NCBI RefSeq assembly: GCF_002265265.1
Contig: NZ_NOIF01000009.1
Span: forward strand, 1-60,144
Length of the DNA stretch: 60,144 nt
Direction: 5' to 3'
From: Photobacterium sanguinicancri
GTDB lineage: Bacteria > Pseudomonadota > Gammaproteobacteria > Enterobacterales > Vibrionaceae
Position numbers and translations under genes: made by a program
Shown: piece by piece, positions 8,350 to 17,344 of the stretch
Numbering within the stretch: position 1 is the stretch's first letter
Layout: the number at the start of each line of letters is the position of its first letter
Notes under the pieces: generated by a model
The model's database searches: none
What the model saw: only the letters and a program-made list of their open reading frames with translations
Told to the model about the DNA's origin: nothing

Positions 8350-9261
8350 ATGGACGAACAAGCACAACAAACACGACGAGGCGTTTTTCTCGCTCTTGCC
8401 GCCTATACCATGTGGGGCATTGCGCCTATCTATTTCAAATCGCTGCAGCATGTCAGCGCATTTGAGATTTTAAGCAGCCGTGTTATTTGGTCTTTCTTTT
8501 TTTTAGCAGCCATCATAGGTGTACGCCGTCACTGGCATAAGGTGTCAGTGATCATGCGCCAACCCAAAATGCTGTTGATCTTGGCACTAACCTCGGTGTT
8601 GGTGGGCAGTAACTGGCTGATTTTCATTTGGGCAATTAATAATAACTACATGCTTGATGCCAGCTTAGGCTATTTTATCAATCCTTTGTTTAATGTCGTT
8701 TTGGCCATGGTTTTTTTAGGCGAACGGTTACGCCCATGGCAATGGGTTGCGGTTACACTTGCGACATGTGGTGTGTTGGTTCAGCTGATCCAATTTGGTT
8801 CCTTACCTTGGATAGCGCTGGCGCTAGCTGCCACCTTTGCTAGCTATGGTTTACTTAGGAAAAAAGTCAATCTTGATGCACAGACCGGTCTTTTTATTGA
8901 AACCTGCTTACTGCTGCCTGTCGCCGCTTTTTATGTTTTCATGATTGCCGATACTCCCACCTCTGATTGGTCACAAAACAGTACAACGACCAACTTGCTG
9001 TTAATGGCAGCAGGGATTGTGACGACAGTACCTTTACTCTGTTTTACTGGCGCCGCCACTAAGTTAAAGTTCTCAACCTTGGGCTTCTTCCAGTACATAG
9101 GGCCAAGCTTAATGTTCTTACTGGCTGTCGCTGTTTATGGCGAAGCTTTTACGGCCGATAAAGGCATAACATTTGGCTTTATTTGGGCTGGCCTGGTGAT
9201 ATTCAGTGCCGATGGCTTACGCACTCACCGCAAGAATAAAAAACAAATACCACTTGTTTAG
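8350..9261 (+). CDS. rarD: RarD, EamA family drug/metabolite transporter
   Basis: A 303-residue inner-membrane protein of the RarD subgroup of the EamA/DMT superfamily. It starts with RRGVFLALAAYTMWGIAPIY, the characteristic first helix, and shows about ten hydrophobic segments arranged as two EamA repeats. The C-terminus ends in a basic tail (RKNKKQ), as is common for these transporters. The substrate is not established; the old chloramphenicol-sensitivity name is not proof of drug export. In Vibrio rarD likewise neighbours recQ. The start is the ATG at 8350 with GGAATT upstream. Confidence 0.9.
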   Translation: MDEQAQQTRRGVFLALAAYTMWGIAPIYFKSLQHVSAFEILSSRVIWSFFFLAAIIGVRRHWHKVSVIMRQPKMLLILALTSVLVGSNWLIFIWAINNNYMLDASLGYFINPLFNVVLAMVFLGERLRPWQWVAVTLATCGVLVQLIQFGSLPWIALALAATFASYGLLRKKVNLDAQTGLFIETCLLLPVAAFYVFMIADTPTSDWSQNSTTTNLLLMAAGIVTTVPLLCFTGAATKLKFSTLGFFQYIGPSLMFLLAVAVYGEAFTADKGITFGFIWAGLVIFSADGLRTHRKNKKQIPLV

Positions 9262-9281
9262 CCCTTACCGATAAATACCTT

Positions 9282-9329
9282 TAGCCATCCGGTGCTGTGA
9301 ATTTTTTACAAGCAGCACCGTCGTGGCTA
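9282..9329 (+). other. Large interrupted hairpin after rarD
   Basis: TAGCCA (9282-9287) pairs with TGGCTA (9324-9329), and inside it CGGTGCTG (9290-9297) pairs with CAGCACCG (9313-9320). The loop is T-rich, but no T run follows the stem on either strand, so it is not a standard terminator. It lies between rarD and the araC-type gene and could end rarD transcripts by another route or be a protein site. Confidence 0.4.
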
Positions 9330-9426
9330 TGGTGTACTAAAACTACGCACCAAGAAACGGGGGAGTGTCTTCAATTTCCTCTTCGGCATTCTTGGCTATC
9401 AAGCAACATCAAAGGGGAGAGTTGTT

Positions 9427-10221
9427 ATGAATAAAATCAGCCATCGCAAAAGCCCCATTGACGACATCAACCTCATTGATGCCCATTATCAAAACTTTGC
9501 ATTCAAGCGGCACTATCACTTGGATTACCATTTAGGGTTGATCACCCAAGGCCAGCAGCAATACTTTTATCAAGGTGCCAAATACATCGCTGGCGCAGGA
9601 CAATTAGTGATCATGCCACCGGATGAAATCCATGACGGTCAGGCCAAAGAGCAATCAGGCTATCGCGTGAAAGTGTTTAGCATTACACCGGATTGGCTTA
9701 GCCAGCAAGCTGAAGATGTATCAGGCAAAGGCCACTACTGCTTCCCACAAAACAACATTGCCGATCAGCCGTTATTTCACCAATTAACGCAGCTCCACCA
9801 GCAGCTCGATAATCCATTGGTCTCACAGCTGGCCCGAGATAGCCTACCCATCGAATCGTTTTCTTATTTATTAACGCATTATGGGCAAGTTCGTGAAGCA
9901 CCCATCACGGCGTTAGGCAGTAAAGATTTATCCCAGCTACGTGACTATGTGATGGCCCATTTGGATCAAAAAATCGGCTTAAAAGATTTGGCTACCTTAT
10001 GCGGGCTTAGCTCTTCTCAAATGCTGCGCCAATTTAAAAAAGCAACCGCAATGACGCCGTATGCATGGTTAGCCCGCCTTCGGTTAGAGCATGCCATGGC
10101 GCTATTAAAAGCGGGCTTTAGCAGTACTGAAGTGGCGTATCATGTCGGTTTTTACGACCAAGCCCACTTCGCCAACGCATTCAAACAGACCTATGGCATT
10201 GCCCCTTCACATATCAAATAG
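9427..10221 (+). CDS. AraC family transcriptional regulator
   Basis: A 264-residue regulator. The N-terminal half is an AraC-type cupin ligand-binding domain (HYHLDYHLGLITQGQQQY, then AGQLVIMPPDEIHDG). The C-terminal half has two helix-turn-helix motifs (LKDLATLCGLSSSQMLRQFK and STEVAYHVGFYDQAHFANAF), ending in the usual YGIAPSHIK. The ATG at 9427 has GGGGAGAG upstream. It lies 110 bases ahead of a LysE-type exporter on the same strand. Such regulator-exporter pairs are common in this family, and it probably activates that exporter when an amino acid or similar ligand accumulates. This pairing is inferred from position. Confidence 0.9.
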   Translation: MNKISHRKSPIDDINLIDAHYQNFAFKRHYHLDYHLGLITQGQQQYFYQGAKYIAGAGQLVIMPPDEIHDGQAKEQSGYRVKVFSITPDWLSQQAEDVSGKGHYCFPQNNIADQPLFHQLTQLHQQLDNPLVSQLARDSLPIESFSYLLTHYGQVREAPITALGSKDLSQLRDYVMAHLDQKIGLKDLATLCGLSSSQMLRQFKKATAMTPYAWLARLRLEHAMALLKAGFSSTEVAYHVGFYDQAHFANAFKQTYGIAPSHIK

Positions 10222-10331
10222 CCGTTAAGCCTATTCACTGTCATTATTTTACAAGCTTCTATCTGCAAACTACGGCATTCTGACGGCCGCTGGGCATTCC
10301 GCCTCGCCATTTGAAGGATGTCATCGCCACA

Positions 10332-11030
10332 ATGATCAACGAAGTCACCACGCTATTCACGCTTGTCACTGTCCACATTATTGCCCTGATGAGCCCTGGG
10401 CCTGATTTTGCCTTAGTGGTGCAAAATGCAGGTCGCTATGGTCGTCAAACAGGGATCAGCATTGCCTTGGGATTATCTCTAGGTATTTTGATGCATTCTA
10501 TTTTGAGCCTCACAGGGGCAAGCCTGCTTATTCATCAACATCCGATGTTATTTGCCTTACTGCAAGCCGCAGGCGGTAGTTACTTATTGTGGCTTGGGAT
10601 TGGCGCAGTAAAGGGGATTTTATTGCCTCTGTGGCGAGCTAAGCGCAGCAGTGAACACAGCAATGAAAAGTCGCAGCCAGCCACACAACCAGCCGCTTCA
10701 CCAACACCACCGCGTGTCTTGGCAAACCGTAAGCAAGCCCTGATGAAAGGCTTCACCACCAATATTCTTAACCCGAAAGCCTTGGTGTTTTTTATTAGCT
10801 TACTCTCAACGCTAGTGCCTGCCGATATGTCGCTAACGGGGAAAATCAGTGCCATCGCTATTTTATGGCTCACCTCTTTTATATGGTTTGCGCTATTAGC
10901 TTGGCTCTTAACGGGAAAACGTCTTCAGCAAAAACTGCAATATGCCGCTCCCTACATTGACGGTATCTGCGGTGTGCTTTTCATCAGTATTGGTTCAATC
11001 ATTCTATGGTCTGTGGTCAGCGGAATTTGA
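10332..11030 (+). CDS. LysE/RhtB family amino-acid exporter
   Basis: A 232-residue inner-membrane protein of the LysE/RhtB family, which exports amino acids or their analogues. The family start is clear: VTVHIIALMSPGPDFALVVQ, with the conserved SPGPD motif, and GRQTGISIALGLSLGILMH follows. About six membrane segments are visible. A polar Ser/Pro/Thr-rich linker (around residues 110-135) precedes the conserved block KGFTTNILNPKALVFFISL. I use the ATG at 10332; an upstream TTG at 10311 overlaps the AAGGA ribosome binding site. The araC-type gene just before it is the likely regulator. Confidence 0.9.
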   Translation: MINEVTTLFTLVTVHIIALMSPGPDFALVVQNAGRYGRQTGISIALGLSLGILMHSILSLTGASLLIHQHPMLFALLQAAGGSYLLWLGIGAVKGILLPLWRAKRSSEHSNEKSQPATQPAASPTPPRVLANRKQALMKGFTTNILNPKALVFFISLLSTLVPADMSLTGKISAIAILWLTSFIWFALLAWLLTGKRLQQKLQYAAPYIDGICGVLFISIGSIILWSVVSGI

Positions 11031-11129
11031 ATTTAAGCACAAAACCTGTCCAATAATTAGACAAGGCATAATAAGGCTGCCACTCTGATTTCATTGCAAA
11101 TGGAATGCACATAAATCAGAGGACACCCA

Positions 11130-12896
11130 ATGCCGAAAATGACGCCCCCAACTCTCGCCAAGCTCACTCTCAGCTTGGCGTTTGTTTTTTCTAGCTCCTC
11201 ACTTTTTGCCAGCCAAACCACAGACAGCATCGCCCCAGAAGCGGCGACAGGTTTACAACAACAAACGCTGGTCAAAGGCACTGAATGGATGGTGGCCGCT
11301 GCCAATCCATTGGCCAGTGATGCAGGGGCGCAAATGCTGCGCCAAGGCGGGAATGCGATTGATGCCATGATTGCCACCCAGCTCGTACTTGGCTTAGTGG
11401 AGCCGCAATCATCGGGCATTGGTGGCGGCGCCTTCTTGGTCTATTGGGATGCAAAAAAGCAAGCGATGACCACCTTTGATGGCCGTGAAACCGCACCTTA
11501 TGCTGTCACCCCCATTTTGTTTCAAGACAACAAAGGCCAACCGTTAAAGTTCTTTGATGCCGTGGTAGGCGGACGGTCTGTGGGCACGCCGGGCACCGTC
11601 AAATTGCTTTGGCACACCCACCAGCGTTTAGGGAAATTAAAATGGAAAGACCTGTTTGCGCCAGCACTCAAACTGGCACAGAAAGGGTTTCCTGTCAGCC
11701 CTCGCTTGGCGTCACTCGTCGAGAAAGACCAAGAATATCTTCAACGTTTCGCCCCAACCAAAGCCTACTTTTTTAACGATGATGGCACCCCAATTCAAGC
11801 AGGGCAACAACTCAAAAATCCTGAATACGCCAAGACACTGCGCCTAATCGCCGATCAAGGTGCGACCGCCTTTTACCACGGTCAGATCGCCAAAGACATC
11901 GTCAAAACAGTGCGGAGCGTGGAAGAAAACCCTGGGGTATTGAGCGCCATGGATTTCGCCACTTACCAAGTGAAAGAACGTCCTGCGGTGTGCGCCCCTT
12001 ACCGCCAGTACAGTATCTGTGGCATGGGACCTCCAAGCTCTGGGGCACTCACACTCGGGCAAATCATGGGCATGCTAAGCTATTATCCGCTCGATAAAAT
12101 GGGGGTCAGTGATGTCCACAGCTGGCGCTTACTTGGCGATGCTTCACGCCTCGCTTTTGCCGATCGAGGCCGTTATATGGCCGATAGCGACTATGTGCCG
12201 ATGCCTACCAAAGGCTTGCTCGCCGATGACTATATTGAAGAGCGCGCGAAGTTACTTAAGGGGAATCAGGCACTAACAAAAGCAGAAGCCGGTATGCCGA
12301 CTTGGAACTACGCCAACACCTACGCGCCAGATGAATCCATAGAGCTGCCCTCCACCAGCCATTTCACTATTGTCGATAAAGATCGCAATGTCGTATCCAT
12401 GACCACCACGATAGAAAATGGCTTTGGCTCTCGCTTAATGGTACGGGGATTCTTACTCAACAATGAGCTGACCGACTTTTCTTTCCGCAGCCATGTCGAT
12501 GGTATTCCCATTGCTAATCGCATTGAGCCAGGCAAACGCCCTCGCTCATCGATGGCACCGACTATCGTGTTAGAAGATGGGGAACCACGCTTAGCCGTTG
12601 GTTCACCAGGTGGCAGTCAGATTATTGGGTATGTCGCTAAAACTTTGGTCGGCCATCTCGATTGGGGGCTCGATTTACAGCAGGCTATCAACTTACCTAA
12701 CATGAACAACCGCTTTGGTGCTTTTGAGCTAGAACAAGACACCAATGCTGAACTCTGGGCGCCAAAATTAGAGCGATTAGGCTTTGATGTAAAAATAAAG
12801 CCGCTTAACTCTGGGGTACAAGCAATCCGCATTGACGGCAAAAACCTGATTGGCGCCGCCGATCCACGTCGCGAAGGCAAAGTCGTCGCCCAGTAA
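11130..12896 (+). CDS. ggt: Gamma-glutamyltranspeptidase
   Basis: A 588-residue periplasmic enzyme that cleaves or transfers the gamma-glutamyl group of glutathione and related compounds. A signal peptide (TLAKLTLSLAFVFSSSSLFA) is followed by the large subunit with LVEPQSSGIGGGAFLVYWD and FDGRETAP. The autoprocessing site, whose Thr becomes the N-terminal nucleophile of the small subunit, is in ELPSTSHFTIVDKDRN. The oxyanion and binding loop GSPGGSQII is present. All expected catalytic elements are intact, so the enzyme should be active. The ATG at 11130 has AGAGGA upstream. It appears to be monocistronic. Confidence 0.95.
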   Translation: MPKMTPPTLAKLTLSLAFVFSSSSLFASQTTDSIAPEAATGLQQQTLVKGTEWMVAAANPLASDAGAQMLRQGGNAIDAMIATQLVLGLVEPQSSGIGGGAFLVYWDAKKQAMTTFDGRETAPYAVTPILFQDNKGQPLKFFDAVVGGRSVGTPGTVKLLWHTHQRLGKLKWKDLFAPALKLAQKGFPVSPRLASLVEKDQEYLQRFAPTKAYFFNDDGTPIQAGQQLKNPEYAKTLRLIADQGATAFYHGQIAKDIVKTVRSVEENPGVLSAMDFATYQVKERPAVCAPYRQYSICGMGPPSSGALTLGQIMGMLSYYPLDKMGVSDVHSWRLLGDASRLAFADRGRYMADSDYVPMPTKGLLADDYIEERAKLLKGNQALTKAEAGMPTWNYANTYAPDESIELPSTSHFTIVDKDRNVVSMTTTIENGFGSRLMVRGFLLNNELTDFSFRSHVDGIPIANRIEPGKRPRSSMAPTIVLEDGEPRLAVGSPGGSQIIGYVAKTLVGHLDWGLDLQQAINLPNMNNRFGAFELEQDTNAELWAPKLERLGFDVKIKPLNSGVQAIRIDGKNLIGAADPRREGKVVAQ

Positions 12897-12945
12897 TAAC
12901 GCGCACCTGTAATACCTTGTAATAAGCGCGCCTGCACCTACCAAC

Positions 12946-12977
12946 AAAAAGCCCGCGATATTTTCATATCACGGGCT
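12946..12977 (-). terminator. uvrD terminator (may work both ways)
   Basis: An 11-bp stem with one mismatch (12950-12960 with 12967-12977) is followed on the minus strand by U5. It sits between the convergent ggt and uvrD genes; on the plus strand only a weak T-rich tail follows. Confidence 0.8.
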
Positions 12978-13004
12978 GTTCATTATTTAACACATACGCT
13001 GTGA

Positions 13005-15182
13005 TTACATCGGATCAAGCTTGGCGTATTGGGTTACCAACCACTTAATCCCTTCACCGTTGAAGGCGACTTGCACGCGACTTTGCGCACCACTGCCTTC
13101 AAAGTTGATAATTGTCCCCTCACCAAATTTCGGATGCTGAACACGCTGGCCTAAGCTAAATCCGGTTTGGTTAAAGTTGTCGTTCACCGTAGTTTGGCTA
13201 AAGCGCCCACCAGTCGCTGGGCGCGACACTTGCGCCTTCATTCGGACTTCTTCGACATGCTGCTCGGGGATCTCCCGAATAAAACGTGACGGCTTGTGGT
13301 AATTATCTTTACCGTATAAGCGGCGCATTTCAGCATGGGTGATGTAGAGCTTTTTCATGGCGCGGGTCATGCCCACGTAACACAAACGACGCTCTTCTTC
13401 TAACCGACCCACTTCTTCGGTCGTGCGAGAACTCGGGAACATGCCCTCTTCAACGCCGACCATAAAGACCACTGGGAACTCCAAACCTTTGGCACTGTGC
13501 ATTGTCATCAGCTGCACAGCATCATCAAACTCATCGGCTTGGCCTTCACCCGCTTCCAGTGCCGCATGCGACAAGAACGCCGATAACGGACTCATCTCTT
13601 CGGCTTCTTCTGGTACTTCAAACTGACGGGTTGCGGTCACCAACTCTTCCAAGTTTTCGATCCGCGCTTGTGCTTTTTCGCCTTTCTCTTGCTCGTACAT
13701 CGCACGTAAGCCAGAGTTTCGGATCACTTCATCGGTTTGCTGGTACATCGGTAACTCAGCAGTATCGTCTTCTAACGCGTTCACCAATTCGATGAAACGA
13801 CGTAGCGCATTGGCCGCACGACCTGCGAGCACTTGTTCTTCAAGCAAGGAAATACTCGCCTGCCACATCGTCATGCCACGATCACGCGCCGCTAAACGAA
13901 TAGTTTCTAAAGTGCGATCACCAATGCCACGCGTTGGGGTATTCACCACCCGCTCAAACGACGCATCATCGTTACGATTGCTCATTAAGCGCAAGTAAGA
14001 CAATGCATCTTTAATTTCTTGGCGTTCGAAGAAACGCATCCCGCCGTAAATACGGTAAGGCATGCCCGCTTGGATTAAGGCTTCTTCCAACACGCGCGAT
14101 TGGGCATTACTACGGTACAAGAATGCCGTGTCTTTCAACACCCCACCTTGTTCACGCCACTCTTTGATTTTACCGACCGCAAAGCGGGCTTCATCAAGCT
14201 CGTTAAACGCCGAGTAAATTGAGATCAAATCGCCTTCGGCACCGTCGGTCCACAAACTCTTGCCCATACGCTCATTGTTATTGGCAATCAGTTCATTGGC
14301 CGCTTTTAGAATATTCCCTGTCGAACGGTAGTTTTGCTCGAGGAAAATAGATGACGCCCCTTGGAAATCATTCAAGAAACGTTGAATATTCTCAACTTTC
14401 GCCCCACGCCAACCGTAGATAGATTGGTCATCATCACCGACGATCATCACATTACAATCTGGTCCCGCCATTAGGCGTAACCATGCAAATTGGATGTTGT
14501 TGGTATCTTGGAATTCGTCGACCAAAATATGCTTAAAGCGCGCTTGGTAATGCTCACGAATATGTTTGTTATCGCGGATTAACTCAAAGGCACGCAGCAA
14601 TAATTCAGCAAAATCGACTAAACCAGCACGATCACAGGCTTCTTGATACGCGGTGTATAAACGCAGCCAGGTTTGTTCAACCGGGTCGTTGAAGGTATCG
14701 ATATGCTTAGGGCGTAGCCCTTCGTCTTTTTTACCGTTGATGTACCATACCGCCTGACGGGCAGGCCATTGTTTTTCATCAAGGTTATGCAGCTTAATCA
14801 GACGGCGCATCAAACGCATCTGATCATCAGAATCAAGGATATTGAAGTCTTCAGGCAAACGCGCTTCAAGATAATGCGCCCGTAGCATGCGGTGACATAG
14901 ACCATGGAAAGTACCATTCCACATGCCCGCCGATGAGCCATGCATTAGCTCGTTAATACGGCCTCGCATTTCTGCCGCCGCTTTATTGGTAAAGGTCACC
15001 GACATAATCGAATACGGTGACGCTTGCTCAATCGACATTAACCAAGCAATACGATGAACCAGCACCCGTGTTTTACCACTGCCAGCACCTGCCAGCACTA
15101 AGTGGTTACCTAACGGTGCTGCCACCGCTTCGCGTTGTTTGTCATTAAGACCATCTAACAGGAGTGATACGTCCATCGCCAT
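13005..15182 (-). CDS. uvrD: DNA helicase II UvrD
   Basis: A 725-residue SF1A 3'-5' helicase that releases UvrC and the excised oligonucleotide in nucleotide excision repair, and acts in mismatch repair. Visible motifs are the Q motif LNDKQREAV, Walker A GAGSGKTR, motif Ia TFTNKAAAEMRGR, motif II DEFQDT, motif III GDDDQSIYGWRGA, and motif VI YVGMTRAMKKLYITHAE. The C-terminus carries the UvrD Tudor-like domain that ends KWLVTQYAKLDPM. The ATG at 15182 and one at 15176 are both possible; the E. coli protein begins at the equivalent of 15176. A LexA-box-like site lies immediately upstream. Confidence 0.97.
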   Translation of the reverse strand: MAMDVSLLLDGLNDKQREAVAAPLGNHLVLAGAGSGKTRVLVHRIAWLMSIEQASPYSIMSVTFTNKAAAEMRGRINELMHGSSAGMWNGTFHGLCHRMLRAHYLEARLPEDFNILDSDDQMRLMRRLIKLHNLDEKQWPARQAVWYINGKKDEGLRPKHIDTFNDPVEQTWLRLYTAYQEACDRAGLVDFAELLLRAFELIRDNKHIREHYQARFKHILVDEFQDTNNIQFAWLRLMAGPDCNVMIVGDDDQSIYGWRGAKVENIQRFLNDFQGASSIFLEQNYRSTGNILKAANELIANNNERMGKSLWTDGAEGDLISIYSAFNELDEARFAVGKIKEWREQGGVLKDTAFLYRSNAQSRVLEEALIQAGMPYRIYGGMRFFERQEIKDALSYLRLMSNRNDDASFERVVNTPTRGIGDRTLETIRLAARDRGMTMWQASISLLEEQVLAGRAANALRRFIELVNALEDDTAELPMYQQTDEVIRNSGLRAMYEQEKGEKAQARIENLEELVTATRQFEVPEEAEEMSPLSAFLSHAALEAGEGQADEFDDAVQLMTMHSAKGLEFPVVFMVGVEEGMFPSSRTTEEVGRLEEERRLCYVGMTRAMKKLYITHAEMRRLYGKDNYHKPSRFIREIPEQHVEEVRMKAQVSRPATGGRFSQTTVNDNFNQTGFSLGQRVQHPKFGEGTIINFEGSGAQSRVQVAFNGEGIKWLVTQYAKLDPM

Positions 15183-15185
15183 CTA

Positions 15186-15201
15186 CTGGTTATTTATACA
15201 A
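15186..15201. promoter_or_regulatory. LexA (SOS) box-like site upstream of uvrD
   Basis: CTGGTTATTTATACAA, read on the other strand as TTGTATAAATAACCAG, matches the CTG-N10-CAG SOS box at all but one edge base and has the AT-rich centre. uvrD is a known SOS gene in E. coli. The site ends only 4 bases before the ATG at 15182, close to the ribosome binding site, which is nearer than usual. Confidence 0.5.
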
Positions 15202-15453
15202 TGCTGTCGATTATAACAGCTCCATTTCAGAATACTCTGAGAAGTTATCAGTGATTCAACCTCTTGCTGACTATTTTTTGTTCTATGCTTGGAACTAGCG
15301 GAAAGTTACACCTAAGTAAATTAATTGTAAAAAAGGTGAAATTATTTTCTTGCTACCCCTTTCTTATGTTCCGAGAGCGCAAAAAGCGCCATTAAAAACC
15401 AAAAGGAAATGTTGCTACATCAAGCAACAGTCAGCGTATAAAGAGGAATTACT

Positions 15454-15717
15454 ATGAAGAAGACAAATATCGCCCTAGCCACTGCTGTTACTGGTCTTAT
15501 TGCACTTGCAGGTACTATGGCTTCAACGTCAGCTGTTGCGGCTGATGGCGCAAAAGAGAAATGCTACGGCGTCGCTAAAGCTGGTAAAAATGATTGTGCG
15601 ACTAAGACGAGTTCATGTGCTGGTACATCTAAAGTCGATGGTCAGAAAGATGCCTTCATCATGGTACCAAAAGGTTTATGTGACCGTCTGTCTGGTAGCG
15701 CTTCAGAGGCGAAATAA
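15454..15717 (+). CDS. bufA1: BufA1 family bufferin precursor (DUF2282)
   Basis: An 87-residue precursor with a signal peptide ([20 protein letters not shown], cleavage probably after AVAA near residue 30). The short mature part has four cysteines (37, 48, 55 and 76) in a DUF2282 pattern: [19 protein letters not shown] and KGLCDRL. DUF2282 proteins are now called bufferins: periplasmic, ribosomally made peptides whose cysteines are modified by an MNIO enzyme and that bind copper. The genes for the enzyme and its partner follow directly. A strong AGAGGAA lies ahead of the ATG. GTTGCT/AGCAAC, a small inverted repeat at about 15408-15425, lies in the leader. Confidence 0.92.
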   Translation: MKKTNIALATAVTGLIALAGTMASTSAVAADGAKEKCYGVAKAGKNDCATKTSSCAGTSKVDGQKDAFIMVPKGLCDRLSGSASEAK

Positions 15718-16578
15718 TTGAGCAGACTGACACAGCAACAGATGGTTGGGGTGGGCTTACGCTCCCCCCACATCTTACAAATCATCGAACAGCGCCCCAA
15801 CATTGGCTGGCTTGAAATCCATAGTGAAAATTACTTCAACCCACACTCTACTGCACGTGAACAGCTTCGAGAGATCGCAAACCACTACCCCATAAGCTGC
15901 CACGGAATTGGGTTATCACTGGGGTCTGCTGATCCGTTGGATAAACAACACCTCAAACATCTCAAGCACTTAGTGGATGAAGTAAATCCAATTGCGGTAT
16001 CGGATCATTTAAGTTGGAGTTCGGTCGACGGCCAGTATTTTAATGATTTACTGCCACTGCCCTACACCGAAGAGGCATTAGCAAATTTTTGCCATAAGGT
16101 TGAACAGGTCCAAGATTACTTAGGGCGAGAGTTTCTGGTTGAGAACCCCTCGAGCTATCTCAGCTTTCGCCATTCAGCGATCCCCGAGTGGGAGTTTCTG
16201 CACGAAGTACAACAGCGCACTGGCTGCGGTTTATTGCTCGATTTCAATAATATTTACGTCAGTAGCTTTAACCATGGCTTTGATTGCCAGCAATATATCA
16301 GCGCGCTCAACCCAGCTGCCGTCAAAGAGATTCACCTCGCAGGCTTTACGGTAAAAGAGTTTGAACAAGGTGAGATTTGGATCGACACCCATAGCCGCCC
16401 AGTCAGTAAACCCGTCTGGTTGCTCTATCAGCTGTGGATCCGCCAGCATGGCGCAGTTCCGACCCTGATTGAGTGGGATCTAGATATACCTGAATTAGAT
16501 GTTTTGTTGGCAGAGGCCCATAAAGCAACCACCATTATTACGCAGGAGGCGCACTATGGACAAATCACCCTCCCCTGA
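15718..16578 (+). CDS. bufB: BufB, MNIO family peptide-modifying oxidase (DUF692)
   Basis: A 286-residue DUF692 protein, i.e. a multinuclear non-heme iron-dependent oxidase (MNIO) with a TIM-barrel fold. The family's metal-ligand stretches are visible: WLEIHSENYF, CHGIGLSLGS, VSDHLSWSS, FLVENPSSYLSF, LLLDFNNIYV, and EIHLAGF. In studied relatives such enzymes convert peptide cysteines to thiooxazole-type groups. The reading frame begins with a TTG at 15718 directly after the bufA1 stop. AGAGG at about 15704, inside bufA1, is at the right distance, so I take the TTG. The next start is an ATG at 15742. Its substrate is very probably the adjacent precursor. Confidence 0.92.
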   Translation: MSRLTQQQMVGVGLRSPHILQIIEQRPNIGWLEIHSENYFNPHSTAREQLREIANHYPISCHGIGLSLGSADPLDKQHLKHLKHLVDEVNPIAVSDHLSWSSVDGQYFNDLLPLPYTEEALANFCHKVEQVQDYLGREFLVENPSSYLSFRHSAIPEWEFLHEVQQRTGCGLLLDFNNIYVSSFNHGFDCQQYISALNPAAVKEIHLAGFTVKEFEQGEIWIDTHSRPVSKPVWLLYQLWIRQHGAVPTLIEWDLDIPELDVLLAEAHKATTIITQEAHYGQITLP

Positions 16579-17344
16579 TTCAGCACCCGCTTTGCACCAA
16601 TTACAGCAAGACTTTTCGACGGCCTTGCACTATCAACCCAGCGATGTGACCGAGCATATTCAGGTGGGCCGCTTTCCCGCCGACCAACTCATTCAGGTAT
16701 ATCGCAATAATTTCGTCGTAAGTCTATGCGAAGTACTTGAAGCAACCTACCCCTGTACCCAGGCGGTAATTGGTGAAGAGTGCTTTACCCAATTAGCCCG
16801 CCAGCATGTGCTCAATTACCCTCTCAAGCAAGGTGACGTAACACCATACGGTGCGTGTTTCGGTAATACAGTATGTACTCATCCCAGCTTATTAGAAGCG
16901 GTGCCTTATCTAGTCGAATTAATTCAACTGGAATGGCTGATCGACAGCGCGAATCAGCACCCTTGCCATGCCATCAACTTCCCCTTCGAGAAATTACAAT
17001 ATCTCACCGAAGACAATATCGCCCACGCAACGCTAACGGTGCCTGAGCATACCTATTTACTGGATGCTAACTACCCAGTCGGCAGTATCTGGCATATGGT
17101 CCATCAAGATAAGGTCGAAGAGATCGATCTCACCCAAGGCGAGTCGGTCATTATTCAACATCACCCCGAGCAGCTATCGGTGCTTACCACCACTCCCGCC
17201 GCCACCGCGCTGGTGCAATTAAGCCAACAAGGTCGTTCACTAGGGGAAGCCACTGCGGCAATGATGGCAATACTCGGCGAATTGATCCAACAGCAGGTTT
17301 TTTCAGACATTCAAGGATTGCCACAGGGAGATAGCGCATGCTGA
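16556..17344 (+). CDS. bufC: BufC, DUF2063 partner protein
   Basis: A 262-residue DUF2063 protein. The N-terminal domain has the family pattern LQQDFSTALHY, then QVYRNNFVVSLCEVLEATYP and FTQLARQHVLNYP; the C-terminal half is a less conserved domain. DUF2063 proteins accompany DUF692 enzymes and are thought to present the precursor peptide to them. The ATG at 16556 has a near-ideal AGGAGG 7 bases upstream and overlaps the end of bufB by 23 bases, which suggests coupled translation. The 3' end overlaps the DoxX gene by 7 bases. Confidence 0.9.
   Translation: MDKSPSPDSAPALHQLQQDFSTALHYQPSDVTEHIQVGRFPADQLIQVYRNNFVVSLCEVLEATYPCTQAVIGEECFTQLARQHVLNYPLKQGDVTPYGACFGNTVCTHPSLLEAVPYLVELIQLEWLIDSANQHPCHAINFPFEKLQYLTEDNIAHATLTVPEHTYLLDANYPVGSIWHMVHQDKVEEIDLTQGESVIIQHHPEQLSVLTTTPAATALVQLSQQGRSLGEATAAMMAILGELIQQQVFSDIQGLPQGDSAC

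Noticed and set aside
11057-11496. Minus-strand ORFs opposite the start of ggt
   Set aside because: They are shadows of a well-conserved gamma-glutamyltranspeptidase.
15500-15721. 73-codon ORF overlapping bufA1 in another frame
   Set aside because: bufA1 has a signal peptide, family cysteines and a ribosome binding site; the overlapping frame has none of these.
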